From NCBI RefSeq assembly GCF_013367775.1, contig NZ_CP055157.1, positions 3,236,001-3,300,000 of the forward strand: a DNA stretch of 64,000 nt, in the 5' to 3' direction. The first letter of the stretch is position 1, and every line of letters starts with the position of its first letter. This document shows positions 1-7,730 of this stretch, piece by piece. Made by a program: the position numbers and the translations under genes. The notes below the pieces were generated by a model. The model made no database searches, was not told the DNA's origin, and saw only the letters and a list, made by a program, of their open reading frames with translations. This DNA comes from Microbulbifer sp. YPW1. GTDB taxonomy: Bacteria > Pseudomonadota > Gammaproteobacteria > Pseudomonadales > Cellvibrionaceae.

Positions 1-1446
1 CAACAGTCCCGGCATCTCGCCCAGTGGTTACAGCACGAATGCGGCCTCGAAGCCGGCGACCGTATTGCCATCCAGCTGCCAAATATCACCCAGTACCCCA
101 TCGCCGCTTATGCCGCACTGCGTGCCGGGCTGGTGGTAGTGAATACCAACCCGCTGTACACGCCGCGGGAAATGCAGCACCAGTTTTCCGATTCCGGTGC
201 CAAGGCACTGGTGATTCTTGCTGACTTTATCGACAAGTTCGATGAGATCAAATCAGCCACCCAGATCGAGCACGTTGTGGTAACCGGACCGGCAGACCTG
301 CTGGGCAAGGCCGTTAGCGCGCCAGACGGGTACCATGGTTTTGTCGATGCGGTGACCCTTGGCGCTGATTGTGCCGAGCTGGTGGAGAGCACCGCGACCC
401 GCGAGGATATCGCGGTACTGCAATATACCGGTGGCACCACCGGTGTAGCCAAGGGCGCGAGCCTGACGCACGCCAATCTGCTGGCCAATACCGACCAGAT
501 GCTCCAGCGCATTATGCAGCGCGGAAACGAAGGCGAGGAGATCTTCGTCTGTCCGCTGCCGCTGTACCATATCTACGCGTTTACCGTGAATATGCTGACC
601 TTCTTCGGTATGGGCAGCATGAATGTATTGATTCCCAACCCGCGGGACATCGACGGTTTCGTGAAAATGATTGCGCCGTTCCGCTTTACCGGTATTGCCG
701 GCCTTAACACGCTGTTTGTGGGGCTTTGCCGTCACCCGGAATTCAAGCAGCTGGATTTCAGCAGCCTGAAAATGACCTTCTCCGGAGGTACCGCCCTGAC
801 CAGCAGCGCGGCCGAGCTCTGGCACCAGGTGACTGGCTGCCCGGTAACCGAGGGCTGGGGCCTGTCCGAGACCTCACCGGTTATCTGCCTGAATGAATTC
901 GGCCGCGAAGAAATCGGTACCGTGGGCCCGGTACTCGAGAACACCGAAGTACAGGTGTGGGACGAGCAGGGCAATGCGCTGACCCAGGGCGAGAGCGGTG
1001 AACTGGTGGTACGTGGCCCGCAGGTGATGCGGGGCTACTGGAACCGGCCGGAAGAAACCGCCAAGGTCATGCACAATGGCTTCTTCCGCACCGGCGACGT
1101 GGGCATGATCCAGGACAACGGCAATATCCGCATTGTCGATCGTCTCAAGGATATGATCATCGTATCCGGTTTCAACGTGTACCCGAATGAGGTGGAGGAT
1201 GTACTCTGCCGTCACCCGCAGGTCATCGAGGCCGCAGTGATCGGTGTACCCAGTGAGCAGACCGGCGAAGCCGTATGTGCCCATCTGGTGGTGGACGGAG
1301 AGATCGACCAGCAAGCACTGATCGAATTCTGCCGCACACAGCTGACCGCCTACAAGGTGCCCAAGCAGATCGTCATTCAAAGTGAGTTGCCGAAGTCTAC
1401 GGTGGGCAAGATTCTGCGCCGGGAGCTCCGTACCGAGCCGGCTTGA
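1..1446 (+). CDS. fadD: Long-chain fatty acid-CoA ligase, 5' end missing
   Basis: This enzyme activates fatty acids to acyl-CoA with ATP through an acyl-AMP intermediate, feeding beta-oxidation. The frame is open from the first base, so the N-terminus lies outside the window; 481 residues are visible, against roughly 560 for FadD. The visible part begins near the family motif around QLPN and NPLYTPREM. The AMP-binding signature YTGGTTGVAKGA lies near 423-458. GWGLSETSP, the RTGDVG loop and the C-terminal lysine region (STVGKILRREL) all follow in order. The resemblance to E. coli FadD in NPLYTPRE and in the C-terminal part is strong. A near-perfect terminator follows the stop codon. Confidence 0.93.
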   Translation, partial: QQSRHLAQWLQHECGLEAGDRIAIQLPNITQYPIAAYAALRAGLVVVNTNPLYTPREMQHQFSDSGAKALVILADFIDKFDEIKSATQIEHVVVTGPADLLGKAVSAPDGYHGFVDAVTLGADCAELVESTATREDIAVLQYTGGTTGVAKGASLTHANLLANTDQMLQRIMQRGNEGEEIFVCPLPLYHIYAFTVNMLTFFGMGSMNVLIPNPRDIDGFVKMIAPFRFTGIAGLNTLFVGLCRHPEFKQLDFSSLKMTFSGGTALTSSAAELWHQVTGCPVTEGWGLSETSPVICLNEFGREEIGTVGPVLENTEVQVWDEQGNALTQGESGELVVRGPQVMRGYWNRPEETAKVMHNGFFRTGDVGMIQDNGNIRIVDRLKDMIIVSGFNVYPNEVEDVLCRHPQVIEAAVIGVPSEQTGEAVCAHLVVDGEIDQQALIEFCRTQLTAYKVPKQIVIQSELPKSTVGKILRRELRTEPA

Positions 1447-1463
1447 AGCCAGACCGACCTACG

Positions 1464-1492
1464 AAAACGCAGCCTGTGGCTGCGTTTTTTTT
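1464..1492 (+). terminator. Intrinsic terminator of fadD
   Basis: An 11-bp perfect stem (AAAACGCAGCC at 1464-1474, GGCTGCGTTTT at 1478-1488) with a 3-nt loop runs into eight T residues, 20 bp after the fadD stop. Confidence 0.9.
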
Positions 1493-1649
1493 GCCCGTTG
1501 CTTTTCCGCACTTTCGATTCCCCCCTGTCTACCGTCGTACTAAACCAGCGAGCGGCTAGACTGTAGGCAGTAGACCGACTTGCGTATTCCCGGATCAGTG
1601 AGATTGAGGAATTCAGCGTCGGGTCGCCATCAGCAACTGTTTGTAAATC

Positions 1650-3224
1650 ATGACTCCAGCACCCATCCGCCTTTTGCTAAGCCTGCTTTCGTTATTGGCA
1701 CTGCTATCCGGGTGTGGGGACTCCAGCGACATCGGAATGGCCGCACAAACTCGACCCGTGACAACCAGCCTGAAACCCGCCACCGATTCGCGACTTGCGG
1801 AAGGGATTCGCGATGCCGCGACGGGCAAGTCCGATAAGCTGTCGGGCTTTTACCTGCTGGATGATGGTTTGTCCGCTTTTGTTGCCCGGGCAGTGTTGAT
1901 CGAAGAGGCGACAGTCTCGCTTGACCTCAAATACTACATTTACGAAGACGATAGTGTGGGCCGCCTGCTGACCAGCCTGTTGCTGAAAGCCGCAGACCGG
2001 GGCGTGCGGGTGCGCCTGCTGGTGGATGACCTGGGTACCCGTGTGGTCAATCCCTGGATTCTGGCACTGGATCGCCACCCCAACATGCATATCCGGGTAT
2101 TCAATCCCGTCGAGGGACGCAGTGGCGTCAAGCGCGCGCTAGAACAGGCGGTTAATCTGGGGCGAATCAATCACCGCATGCACAACAAGTTGTTGGTAGC
2201 TGATGGCCTGGCAATGATCACGGGTGGGCGCAATATTGCCGACGGTTATTTTTCCAAGTCGTCAGTTGAGTTTCTCGATGTGGATGTGCTGGCGATCGGT
2301 GAGGTCTTGCCCCAGTCCGCACAGGTTTTTGATGACTACTGGAACAGCGCGGTTTCGGTATCTGTCTCAGAATTACTCATTGCCGATGATGAAACACACA
2401 ACCTTGAAGAGCTGCGCAAGCGCACGCGCAAGTTGCTCGCGGACGAGGCGGGCAGCGAATTCACCCGCGCCCTCGATCAATCCAAGATGGCGGCGGAGCT
2501 TTCCAATGGCGATATTCCTTTCCGGTGGGGAAAGGCCAGGCTACTGGCCGACCCCCCGGAGAAGGCGCTGGGTAAGGACGATATTCCCCGCGAGGAGTAT
2601 CCTGGATTCCAGCTTGAGGAAATCATTCGGGATTCGAAGGAAAGACTGAATATCAGCGCTGCTTACTTTATTCCCGGTGTGATCGGCACCGACCTGTTTA
2701 CGGGCTTGGAAAAACGTGGCGTCAGCGTCGGTATTCTCACCAACTCTCTGAGCAGTAATGATGTGGCAATCGTGCACGGTGCCTATGCACGCTACCGCAA
2801 GCGCTTGTTAAGAGCGGGCGTAGATCTCTGGGAGCTGCGCACCGTGGCCGGGGAAGAGCGACGCAAAAAGTGGTTCCGCGGAGAGTCCAAGGCGACGTTA
2901 CACGCGAAAACTTTTGTGATGGACCATCAGCTCGGGTTTGTCGGCTCGATAAATCTCGATGGCCGCTCACTGCTCTGGAATACCGAAATTGGCTTGTTGA
3001 TGGAAAACGCGCAGGTCAATCAGCAACTGCATGAACTGTTTACGGAGTGGGTTGCGCCGGATTCGGCCTGGGCGGTGAAATTGTCCGACTCCGACAAGCT
3101 GGAATGGCATGCAGAAGATGAAGACGGTAACCCGATCGTGGAACACAAGGATCCGGAAACCACGCTTTGGCAGAGGAGCCTTTCGTGGCTGTTGTCCTGG
3201 TTACCCATCGAATCTCAGATCTGA
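1650..3224 (+). CDS. Phospholipase D-family lipoprotein, cardiolipin synthase C-like
   Basis: The protein has 524 residues and two HKD motifs of the phospholipase D superfamily: HNKLLVAD from His178 and HAKTFVMD from His418. Each half therefore contributes one His-Lys-Asp set to a shared active site. The N-terminus is a lipoprotein signal (hydrophobic run ending LLSGC), so the enzyme is probably tethered to a membrane facing the periplasm. The overall size and arrangement resemble the ClsC/YmdC branch, which transfers phosphatidyl groups to make cardiolipin. There is no ymdB-type partner beside it, so a phosphodiesterase role is also possible. No strong ribosome binding site precedes the ATG; it was chosen because it gives a complete signal peptide. 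Confidence 0.82.
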   Translation: MTPAPIRLLLSLLSLLALLSGCGDSSDIGMAAQTRPVTTSLKPATDSRLAEGIRDAATGKSDKLSGFYLLDDGLSAFVARAVLIEEATVSLDLKYYIYEDDSVGRLLTSLLLKAADRGVRVRLLVDDLGTRVVNPWILALDRHPNMHIRVFNPVEGRSGVKRALEQAVNLGRINHRMHNKLLVADGLAMITGGRNIADGYFSKSSVEFLDVDVLAIGEVLPQSAQVFDDYWNSAVSVSVSELLIADDETHNLEELRKRTRKLLADEAGSEFTRALDQSKMAAELSNGDIPFRWGKARLLADPPEKALGKDDIPREEYPGFQLEEIIRDSKERLNISAAYFIPGVIGTDLFTGLEKRGVSVGILTNSLSSNDVAIVHGAYARYRKRLLRAGVDLWELRTVAGEERRKKWFRGESKATLHAKTFVMDHQLGFVGSINLDGRSLLWNTEIGLLMENAQVNQQLHELFTEWVAPDSAWAVKLSDSDKLEWHAEDEDGNPIVEHKDPETTLWQRSLSWLLSWLPIESQI

Positions 3225-3232
3225 GCTTGTTC

Positions 3233-3258
3233 CCGTCACTTTCTTGCGTGACGGTTTG
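3233..3258 (+). terminator. Weak hairpin after the phospholipase D gene
   Basis: CCGTCAC at 3233-3239 pairs with GTGACGG at 3248-3254, followed by TTT and a second T-rich stretch. The 7-bp stem and short T tract make it only a possible terminator. Confidence 0.35.
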
Positions 3259-3278
3259 CTGTGTTTTTGCGTCGCAAT

Positions 3279-3803
3279 TCAGGGCGCAGGCACAACCTCA
3301 TAGACTACCTGGGTGCCAGCATAGCTGGGACGGTACCAGGTGCCATCGCAGTCCTCATAGGCCACTCCGTTCACCACGCGCTCCGCACACTCCCCGGGCA
3401 GGCTGTACACCACTGCGCCGACCGCAGCGCCCGCAGTAACACCCGCCCAGTAACCGGGGGCAGGGTAGGGCCAGTAATGTCCGTGATGCTGCCCCCCGCC
3501 GCCACCGTGCGGAGGGCGATGTTCCGGGCGCGGGCCGTGATAGGGCGGGACCGGATGGATGTCGCCTCCCATTGGCCGGTCGGGACGAGAGGGACGCATC
3601 GGGCGCGCGGGACCGTTGGGGCGAAGTCCCATACCACCAGTAAAGCCCGGGTGAATATTCATGCGCGGACCGGCAAAATGACCGCCGCCGAAATCCGGTC
3701 GCGCCAGTGATTGGGCGGTAGCCCACAGCAGAGTCCCGCTCACCAACCCGATACACAGTGTTTTGGCGAGGAGGGTATGCCCGGAGCGCAGGTGGTTATT
3801 CAT
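3279..3803 (-). CDS. Secreted His/Gly/Pro-rich small protein, DUF6515-like tail
   Basis: The 174-residue protein starts with a signal peptide (about 1-35) and continues with a low-complexity part rich in His, Gly, Pro and Arg (about 36-110). A short hydrophobic Gly/Ala segment follows (GVTAGAAVGAVV). The tail contains paired cysteines and the pattern VNGVAYEDCDGTWYRP, which resembles the conserved end of DUF6515-type envelope proteins. The ATG has a good GGAGG site, and the first bases overlap the end of the DUF2092 gene by 8 bp, so the two are co-transcribed and probably translationally coupled. The His-rich part could bind metal, but no function can be assigned. Confidence 0.7.
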   Translation of the reverse strand: MNNHLRSGHTLLAKTLCIGLVSGTLLWATAQSLARPDFGGGHFAGPRMNIHPGFTGGMGLRPNGPARPMRPSRPDRPMGGDIHPVPPYHGPRPEHRPPHGGGGGQHHGHYWPYPAPGYWAGVTAGAAVGAVVYSLPGECAERVVNGVAYEDCDGTWYRPSYAGTQVVYEVVPAP

Positions 3804-4611
3804 TTGGATCCTCCTCGCTAACCCCCTCCGCGCGGTTGACTTGCGCTGGCTTCAGTTTTTTAAACGGGATTTTGCGAAAATCCTTGTCCATCTTGGGGGT
3901 GAACAGGTTGTCGCTGAGAGAGGTCCGATCGTTCCACTTGATGGTTGCGGTAAAGCGGGGCTGCCCATAGGCGTGATAGCTGACCGTGGATATTTTCAGC
4001 GGTAGAGGATCGTCTCCCTGGGTTACCCATGCTTCCCAGTCCAGCTTGGGGCCGCGAAATGCCCAGTGATCAACGGTTTTTCCCTGTAGTTGAGACTCGC
4101 CGATATAGACCGCACTCTCTACGTCCAGCGCCTGCCCGCCTTTCGCTCCCCAACCGATCAAATCCACCAGGGGAATTTCCAGGCCGTAAACTTGTGCGGC
4201 ACGCATAAGTGCTTCAACGGAGGAAGACCGGGCTTCGATGAGGCCGTAGTATTTTTCATTCGGGGCAATGATCGTCAGCTGTTCGCCATCGTGATAGATC
4301 AGTCGGCTAATACTTTCTGTCTCGAGTTTCACCAGCAGCTGGTTGGGGCGTTTGAAGTACACATGGGTTGTGCCGGCAATCTGGATTTTTTGTCCGTTGT
4401 CGAGTATTACATCGGAAGTGAGTTCGGTTTCGTAGACCAGGCGTGACTTTCCAGATAGATGTTTTTCCAGGCTGCGAACAATTTTGGTGGCTTCCTCAGC
4501 TGGATCTTCGCTAGTGGACTTTTGCTGTGAGTCTTGCGCAGCAACCGATGATGCCCAAAGAACCGGGTTGGCGAACGTAAAACAGAGAAGCAAAAATTTC
4601 AGAAACGTCAT
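3796..4611 (-). CDS. DUF2092 periplasmic protein
   Basis: The 271-residue protein has a signal peptide (about 1-25, ending SSVAAQD). The mature part matches the DUF2092 pattern: a start around RSLEKHLSGKSRL, the segment VYFKRPNQLLVKLE, then PNEKYYGLIEA, and a conserved SYHAYGQPRFTATIKWND near the end. The family is predicted to adopt a LolA/LolB-like lipid-binding half-barrel; no activity has been proven that I know of. It precedes and overlaps the His-rich gene, and a separate outer-membrane-like gene lies upstream on the same strand, suggesting an envelope-related unit. Confidence 0.8.
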   Translation of the reverse strand: MTFLKFLLLCFTFANPVLWASSVAAQDSQQKSTSEDPAEEATKIVRSLEKHLSGKSRLVYETELTSDVILDNGQKIQIAGTTHVYFKRPNQLLVKLETESISRLIYHDGEQLTIIAPNEKYYGLIEARSSSVEALMRAAQVYGLEIPLVDLIGWGAKGGQALDVESAVYIGESQLQGKTVDHWAFRGPKLDWEAWVTQGDDPLPLKISTVSYHAYGQPRFTATIKWNDRTSLSDNLFTPKMDKDFRKIPFKKLKPAQVNRAEGVSEEDPNE

Positions 4612-4702
4612 GGGTAAACCCGTTCCTCTCTTTACGCCCTTTCTTTACATTTGAAAGCAAACCGATTCGACAAATAAAAGCCGTGACGACAGCATATGAT
4701 GC

Positions 4703-4720
4703 TTTTGGCCAACGCCAAAA
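4703..4720 (-). terminator. Short hairpin after the transporter-like gene
   Basis: TTTTGGC and GCCAAAA form a perfect 7-bp stem with a CAAC loop, 20 bp past the end of the minus-strand gene ending at 4740. The stem itself supplies only four T residues, so it is a modest terminator. Confidence 0.45.
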
Positions 4721-4739
4721 CTTTGCTAACTTTCTGGGT

Positions 4740-5528
4740 TTATTTGGGGAAAAGCATGATCCAGTTCAGGCGGAATCCCCAGTCCTGGGAACCAGTGGCC
4801 GGGCTTTCCGCGTAGTAACGCGGACCTGCCTGAACCTGATAGGTCTGTTTGCCGACCTTGAAAACTTTGGCCACGAGAAAATGCACCGGTACGTTCCACT
4901 GTTCGGTCTCCCAGTCGTATGTGGATTCCGTCTGTAGCGTAAATGTCCAGGATTTGGGCGTGTTGTATGCCAGGAAGGGCTGTACGAAGGTACTGTTCAC
5001 GTCGGCGCGGTTGTCATCCCCGGCGAAAGACCAGATATGATTCACCAGGCTACCGATGGTCCAGGGACCTGTCTGCTTGAGCACTACCCCTGTGGGCCCT
5101 GCACCCCATTTCTCCGTACCCAGCAAGGGTTCGGTGCCGGTTGGTACGAGGAATACAGGGCCGACACCCCAGGTAATACCGCCAGCGCTGGGTTCAGCGG
5201 GCGAGAAAAATGCACTCTGCACCGTATCCCCCAGTCCCGTTTGATCGCCACTGCCAGGAAAAATATTCTCCTGGTTCATGACCGGCAAAATGGTGCGGCT
5301 GATCAGGTTCCATTTTTCGTTAAGGGAGATGGGAATTACCGGCTGGACGTTCAGGGTGAAGCGGCGTCCACCCTCGGTTGGGCCGACACGATTGTCCCAG
5401 TTGTATTGAAACGGCACACTGATCAGGTCAGCCACTGGATTACTGAGCTTTTTGGCAAGATCTTCATCGGCGCTGGACGCAGAGCTGAACAGTGCCAATA
5501 GCAGAATGGCGGCTAAATTTCGGTACAT
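4740..5528 (-). CDS. Outer-membrane transporter-like protein (neuromedin U / phenol MetA-type family)
   Basis: The 262-residue protein has a signal peptide (MYRNLAAILLLALFSSASSA). Its aromatic, alternating beta-strand-rich body resembles proteins annotated as transporter or neuromedin U, close to the MetA-pathway phenol degradation fold. Typical pieces are SVPFQYNWDNRVGP, NVQPVIPISLNEKWN and a final beta strand ending in WGFRLNWIMLFPK, consistent with an outer-membrane beta barrel. An in-frame GTG lies three codons upstream, but the ATG at 5528 has a GGTGG site 6 nt away and is preferred. The substrate is unknown. Confidence 0.72.
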   Translation of the reverse strand: MYRNLAAILLLALFSSASSADEDLAKKLSNPVADLISVPFQYNWDNRVGPTEGGRRFTLNVQPVIPISLNEKWNLISRTILPVMNQENIFPGSGDQTGLGDTVQSAFFSPAEPSAGGITWGVGPVFLVPTGTEPLLGTEKWGAGPTGVVLKQTGPWTIGSLVNHIWSFAGDDNRADVNSTFVQPFLAYNTPKSWTFTLQTESTYDWETEQWNVPVHFLVAKVFKVGKQTYQVQAGPRYYAESPATGSQDWGFRLNWIMLFPK

Positions 5529-5537
5529 GCTTTCCAC

Positions 5538-5775
5538 CTTTGACAGAGGTACTACGGAACATCTTTCTCCAGTCTAGATGTACCGTGACTTGAATGTTCT
5601 TTGGTGTCGTGGTTGTCGACATGCACTGAAAAATGGGAAGGATCACATGACAGCGAGGGAATAGCTCGGGGGAATGAAAGTTGGGCGAGGTCGCGTTCGT
5701 TTGACGAGAAAATTTCAGGGAGTCTCGCAGCGGGCGCAAAAACGCACCCGCTGCGGGCCCCGACTGCCAGTAGGT
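5538..5775. other. Intergenic stretch with a GC-rich hairpin
   Basis: CGCAGCGGG at 5726-5734 pairs with CCCGCTGCG at 5747-5755, just beyond the DegV stop codon. It may end the DegV transcript, but no convincing T tract follows on the minus strand. I see no gene here. Confidence 0.4.
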
Positions 5776-6666
5776 TTACTTGGCCGCCATCGCGAGAGCG
5801 ACAGTTCCGGGACCGAGATTGATACCGCCAGAGAGGCTCATTACCGAACGGTAGAGTCTTACCTTGTGTGCTTCAGCGACTTTTTCGAGTTCCTTGAAAC
5901 CCGGGGTCAACTCTAACTCTTTCAGGGGGCCTGCAATACTGACCACAATGGCCGGCATCAACAGTCCGCCGGCCTGTATTTTTTCTGCGGCCAGTTCAAA
6001 CAGTCGTTGGGTGCAACCGTCGTAGGTCTTGACGGTATCGGCAACGGTGGAACCTTCGTAAGTCATGGAAATGATGGGGTGCAAACTGAGTGACCGGGCC
6101 ATAAACGCCTTCAGCCAGCTCACGCTTTTTTCATTTTTCTGGCGACCGCGTTCGCGCAGGTAATATACATCCTGGATCGCGGCATAGCCGACGATTTTAC
6201 GACCGAACTCTTCCGCGCGGGACTTGATCTGCGCCCCAGTCAATCCCTTTTGAATCAGCGACAGGGTATACAGCGCCAGCAGGCCCTGGCCTGAAAACAG
6301 GGTGTGGGAGTCCACAGTGTGAATATTCACCGAGTCGTTGCTCAACTTGCGAGCGACGTTCAGCGCATTGGTGTAGGTGGGGCTGTTGGCGGCATTGATG
6401 GTCTGGACAACGATGTCCTTTTGCCCTTGCTGGACCAGCTCGGTAAGTACCTGCTCGATTTCAGGCTCCCCGGCGGGGCCGGAATTGACCACCCGAGAGC
6501 GGTCTACCAGAGAGCGGGAGTAAAAGTGGTTCATTTGCGCGGGGTTGCGCTGGTCCCCAAACATGTCTTTGCCCACGCTGATGCTGTGGGGTAATACCGG
6601 CACCCGGTATTTGCGCAGCAATTCGTCGGGAAGATCACAGCCGGAATCGACAACTAACTGAACCAT
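5776..6666 (-). CDS. DegV family fatty-acid-binding protein
   Basis: The 296-residue protein has the DegV layout: an N-terminal VDSGCDLP motif, LPHSISVG, the TINAANSPTYTNAL segment and a C-terminal SGGINLGPGTVALA loop. In Gram-positive bacteria such proteins bind fatty acids, as FakB subunits of fatty acid kinase, and some gammaproteobacteria carry single copies of unclear role. No FakA-like kinase is visible here. The start is supported by an AGAGG site 7 nt upstream. It is transcribed alone, with hairpins on both sides. Confidence 0.87.
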   Translation of the reverse strand: MVQLVVDSGCDLPDELLRKYRVPVLPHSISVGKDMFGDQRNPAQMNHFYSRSLVDRSRVVNSGPAGEPEIEQVLTELVQQGQKDIVVQTINAANSPTYTNALNVARKLSNDSVNIHTVDSHTLFSGQGLLALYTLSLIQKGLTGAQIKSRAEEFGRKIVGYAAIQDVYYLRERGRQKNEKSVSWLKAFMARSLSLHPIISMTYEGSTVADTVKTYDGCTQRLFELAAEKIQAGGLLMPAIVVSIAGPLKELELTPGFKELEKVAEAHKVRLYRSVMSLSGGINLGPGTVALAMAAK

Positions 6667-6736
6667 GGGATACCTCTTATTCTGCGGCTCACTGTCAGAA
6701 AACTGCGATCAAATTTAGCACTTTGTCACAATTTGC

Positions 6737-6759
6737 GACAGCTCCAATCGGGAGCTGTC
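6737..6759 (-). terminator. Hairpin at the end of the ExoP/DUF4380 operon
   Basis: GACAGCTCC and GGAGCTGTC form a perfect 9-bp stem with a 5-nt loop, about 55 bp past the DUF4380 stop. There is no clear T tract on the minus strand, so its strength as a terminator is uncertain. Confidence 0.4.
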
Positions 6760-6812
6760 TGGCTGCAAATGGTGACTATTTGGTCGGGTATTGCCCCCCT
6801 GAAGATGCGCCC

Positions 6813-7724
6813 CTAGCGGCGCTGCGAAAGCTGTTTGACCTGAGAGCGTACAAAATCCAGCAGGGCGGGGGATCCGCTGCGGACTTCGAGATCCTCCGGC
6901 AGATCTGTGACCAGCCATTCCACGGACCAGTCCAGTCCCTCGCCACCCTTGAGGCTATGGGCGGCACTCTGTACTTCCAGTTCAAGGAATGGCAGTTCGC
7001 CGCTCAGGTACAACTCGATGTCCCCCTCGCCGCTCGCCATTTCACGTATGGAGACCTTGGGATACACCTTGAGATACAACAGCTGATCCACCGCATAAGC
7101 CAGCCAGCCCTCGGTTCCGTTTGCAATTACCTTACCTTCGACCAGTGGTGCGCCAGCTTCCATGGGGAGCCAGAGAGTATCGTCCTCAAGTTCGTAGGCC
7201 ACACGGCCGCGAACGGTCTTCACGCTGTCGGTGGTAACCGGGGCAAACGCCAAGCCGCGGTTGGGCACCCGCGTGATTTCCCAGGCGGCGATTTCCGGGA
7301 AATCCTGGCTGGCGTCAATGCGATAGTCCACGGTGGCGCTTTGCCCGCTGTTCAGAGTGACCGTCTTGCTTATCCGGGCACCGGCGCCATAGGCGCTAGA
7401 GAGGGTTGCAGTGTCCACTGAACGGACAGACACGGTGTAGGGCGCCGTGTCGTGCTCGGGGATCGGTGGCCAGTTCCACAAGGTCTGGGGGCTCAGCCAG
7501 AAGGTGGAGCCAAAGCTGTTCTCTCCCGGTTGCGGAACAGCCAGCAGGTCGCGATCCCCGTACCAGAGCTCGGTGATACGCCCGCCGTATTCCGGGTCCA
7601 GTGCCAGCTTCAGGGTATCTTTGCTCAGCCGGATGGTAGTGTCTTCAGCGGCGCTGGCGGAAGCCGCCAGCAGCGCTGACAGTCCGAGGACTGCCGAGGT
7701 GTTTTTCAGTATCTGGGTAACCAT
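6813..7724 (-). CDS. DUF4380 secreted protein
   Basis: The 303-residue protein has a signal peptide (about 1-25, cleavage near SASAAED). The body matches the DUF4380 pattern found beside glycoside hydrolases: EYGGRITELWYGDRDLL, STFWLSPQTLWNWPP and a SATVDYRIDA strand. The fold is expected to be a galactose-mutarotase-like beta sandwich, which binds sugars, but catalysis is unproven. It starts 6 bp after the ExoP-like GH3 stop, so the two are co-transcribed. Context suggests a carbohydrate-binding or sugar-conformer role in beta-glucan breakdown. Confidence 0.8.
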   Translation of the reverse strand: MVTQILKNTSAVLGLSALLAASASAAEDTTIRLSKDTLKLALDPEYGGRITELWYGDRDLLAVPQPGENSFGSTFWLSPQTLWNWPPIPEHDTAPYTVSVRSVDTATLSSAYGAGARISKTVTLNSGQSATVDYRIDASQDFPEIAAWEITRVPNRGLAFAPVTTDSVKTVRGRVAYELEDDTLWLPMEAGAPLVEGKVIANGTEGWLAYAVDQLLYLKVYPKVSIREMASGEGDIELYLSGELPFLELEVQSAAHSLKGGEGLDWSVEWLVTDLPEDLEVRSGSPALLDFVRSQVKQLSQRR

Positions 7725-7730
7725 GATGCT

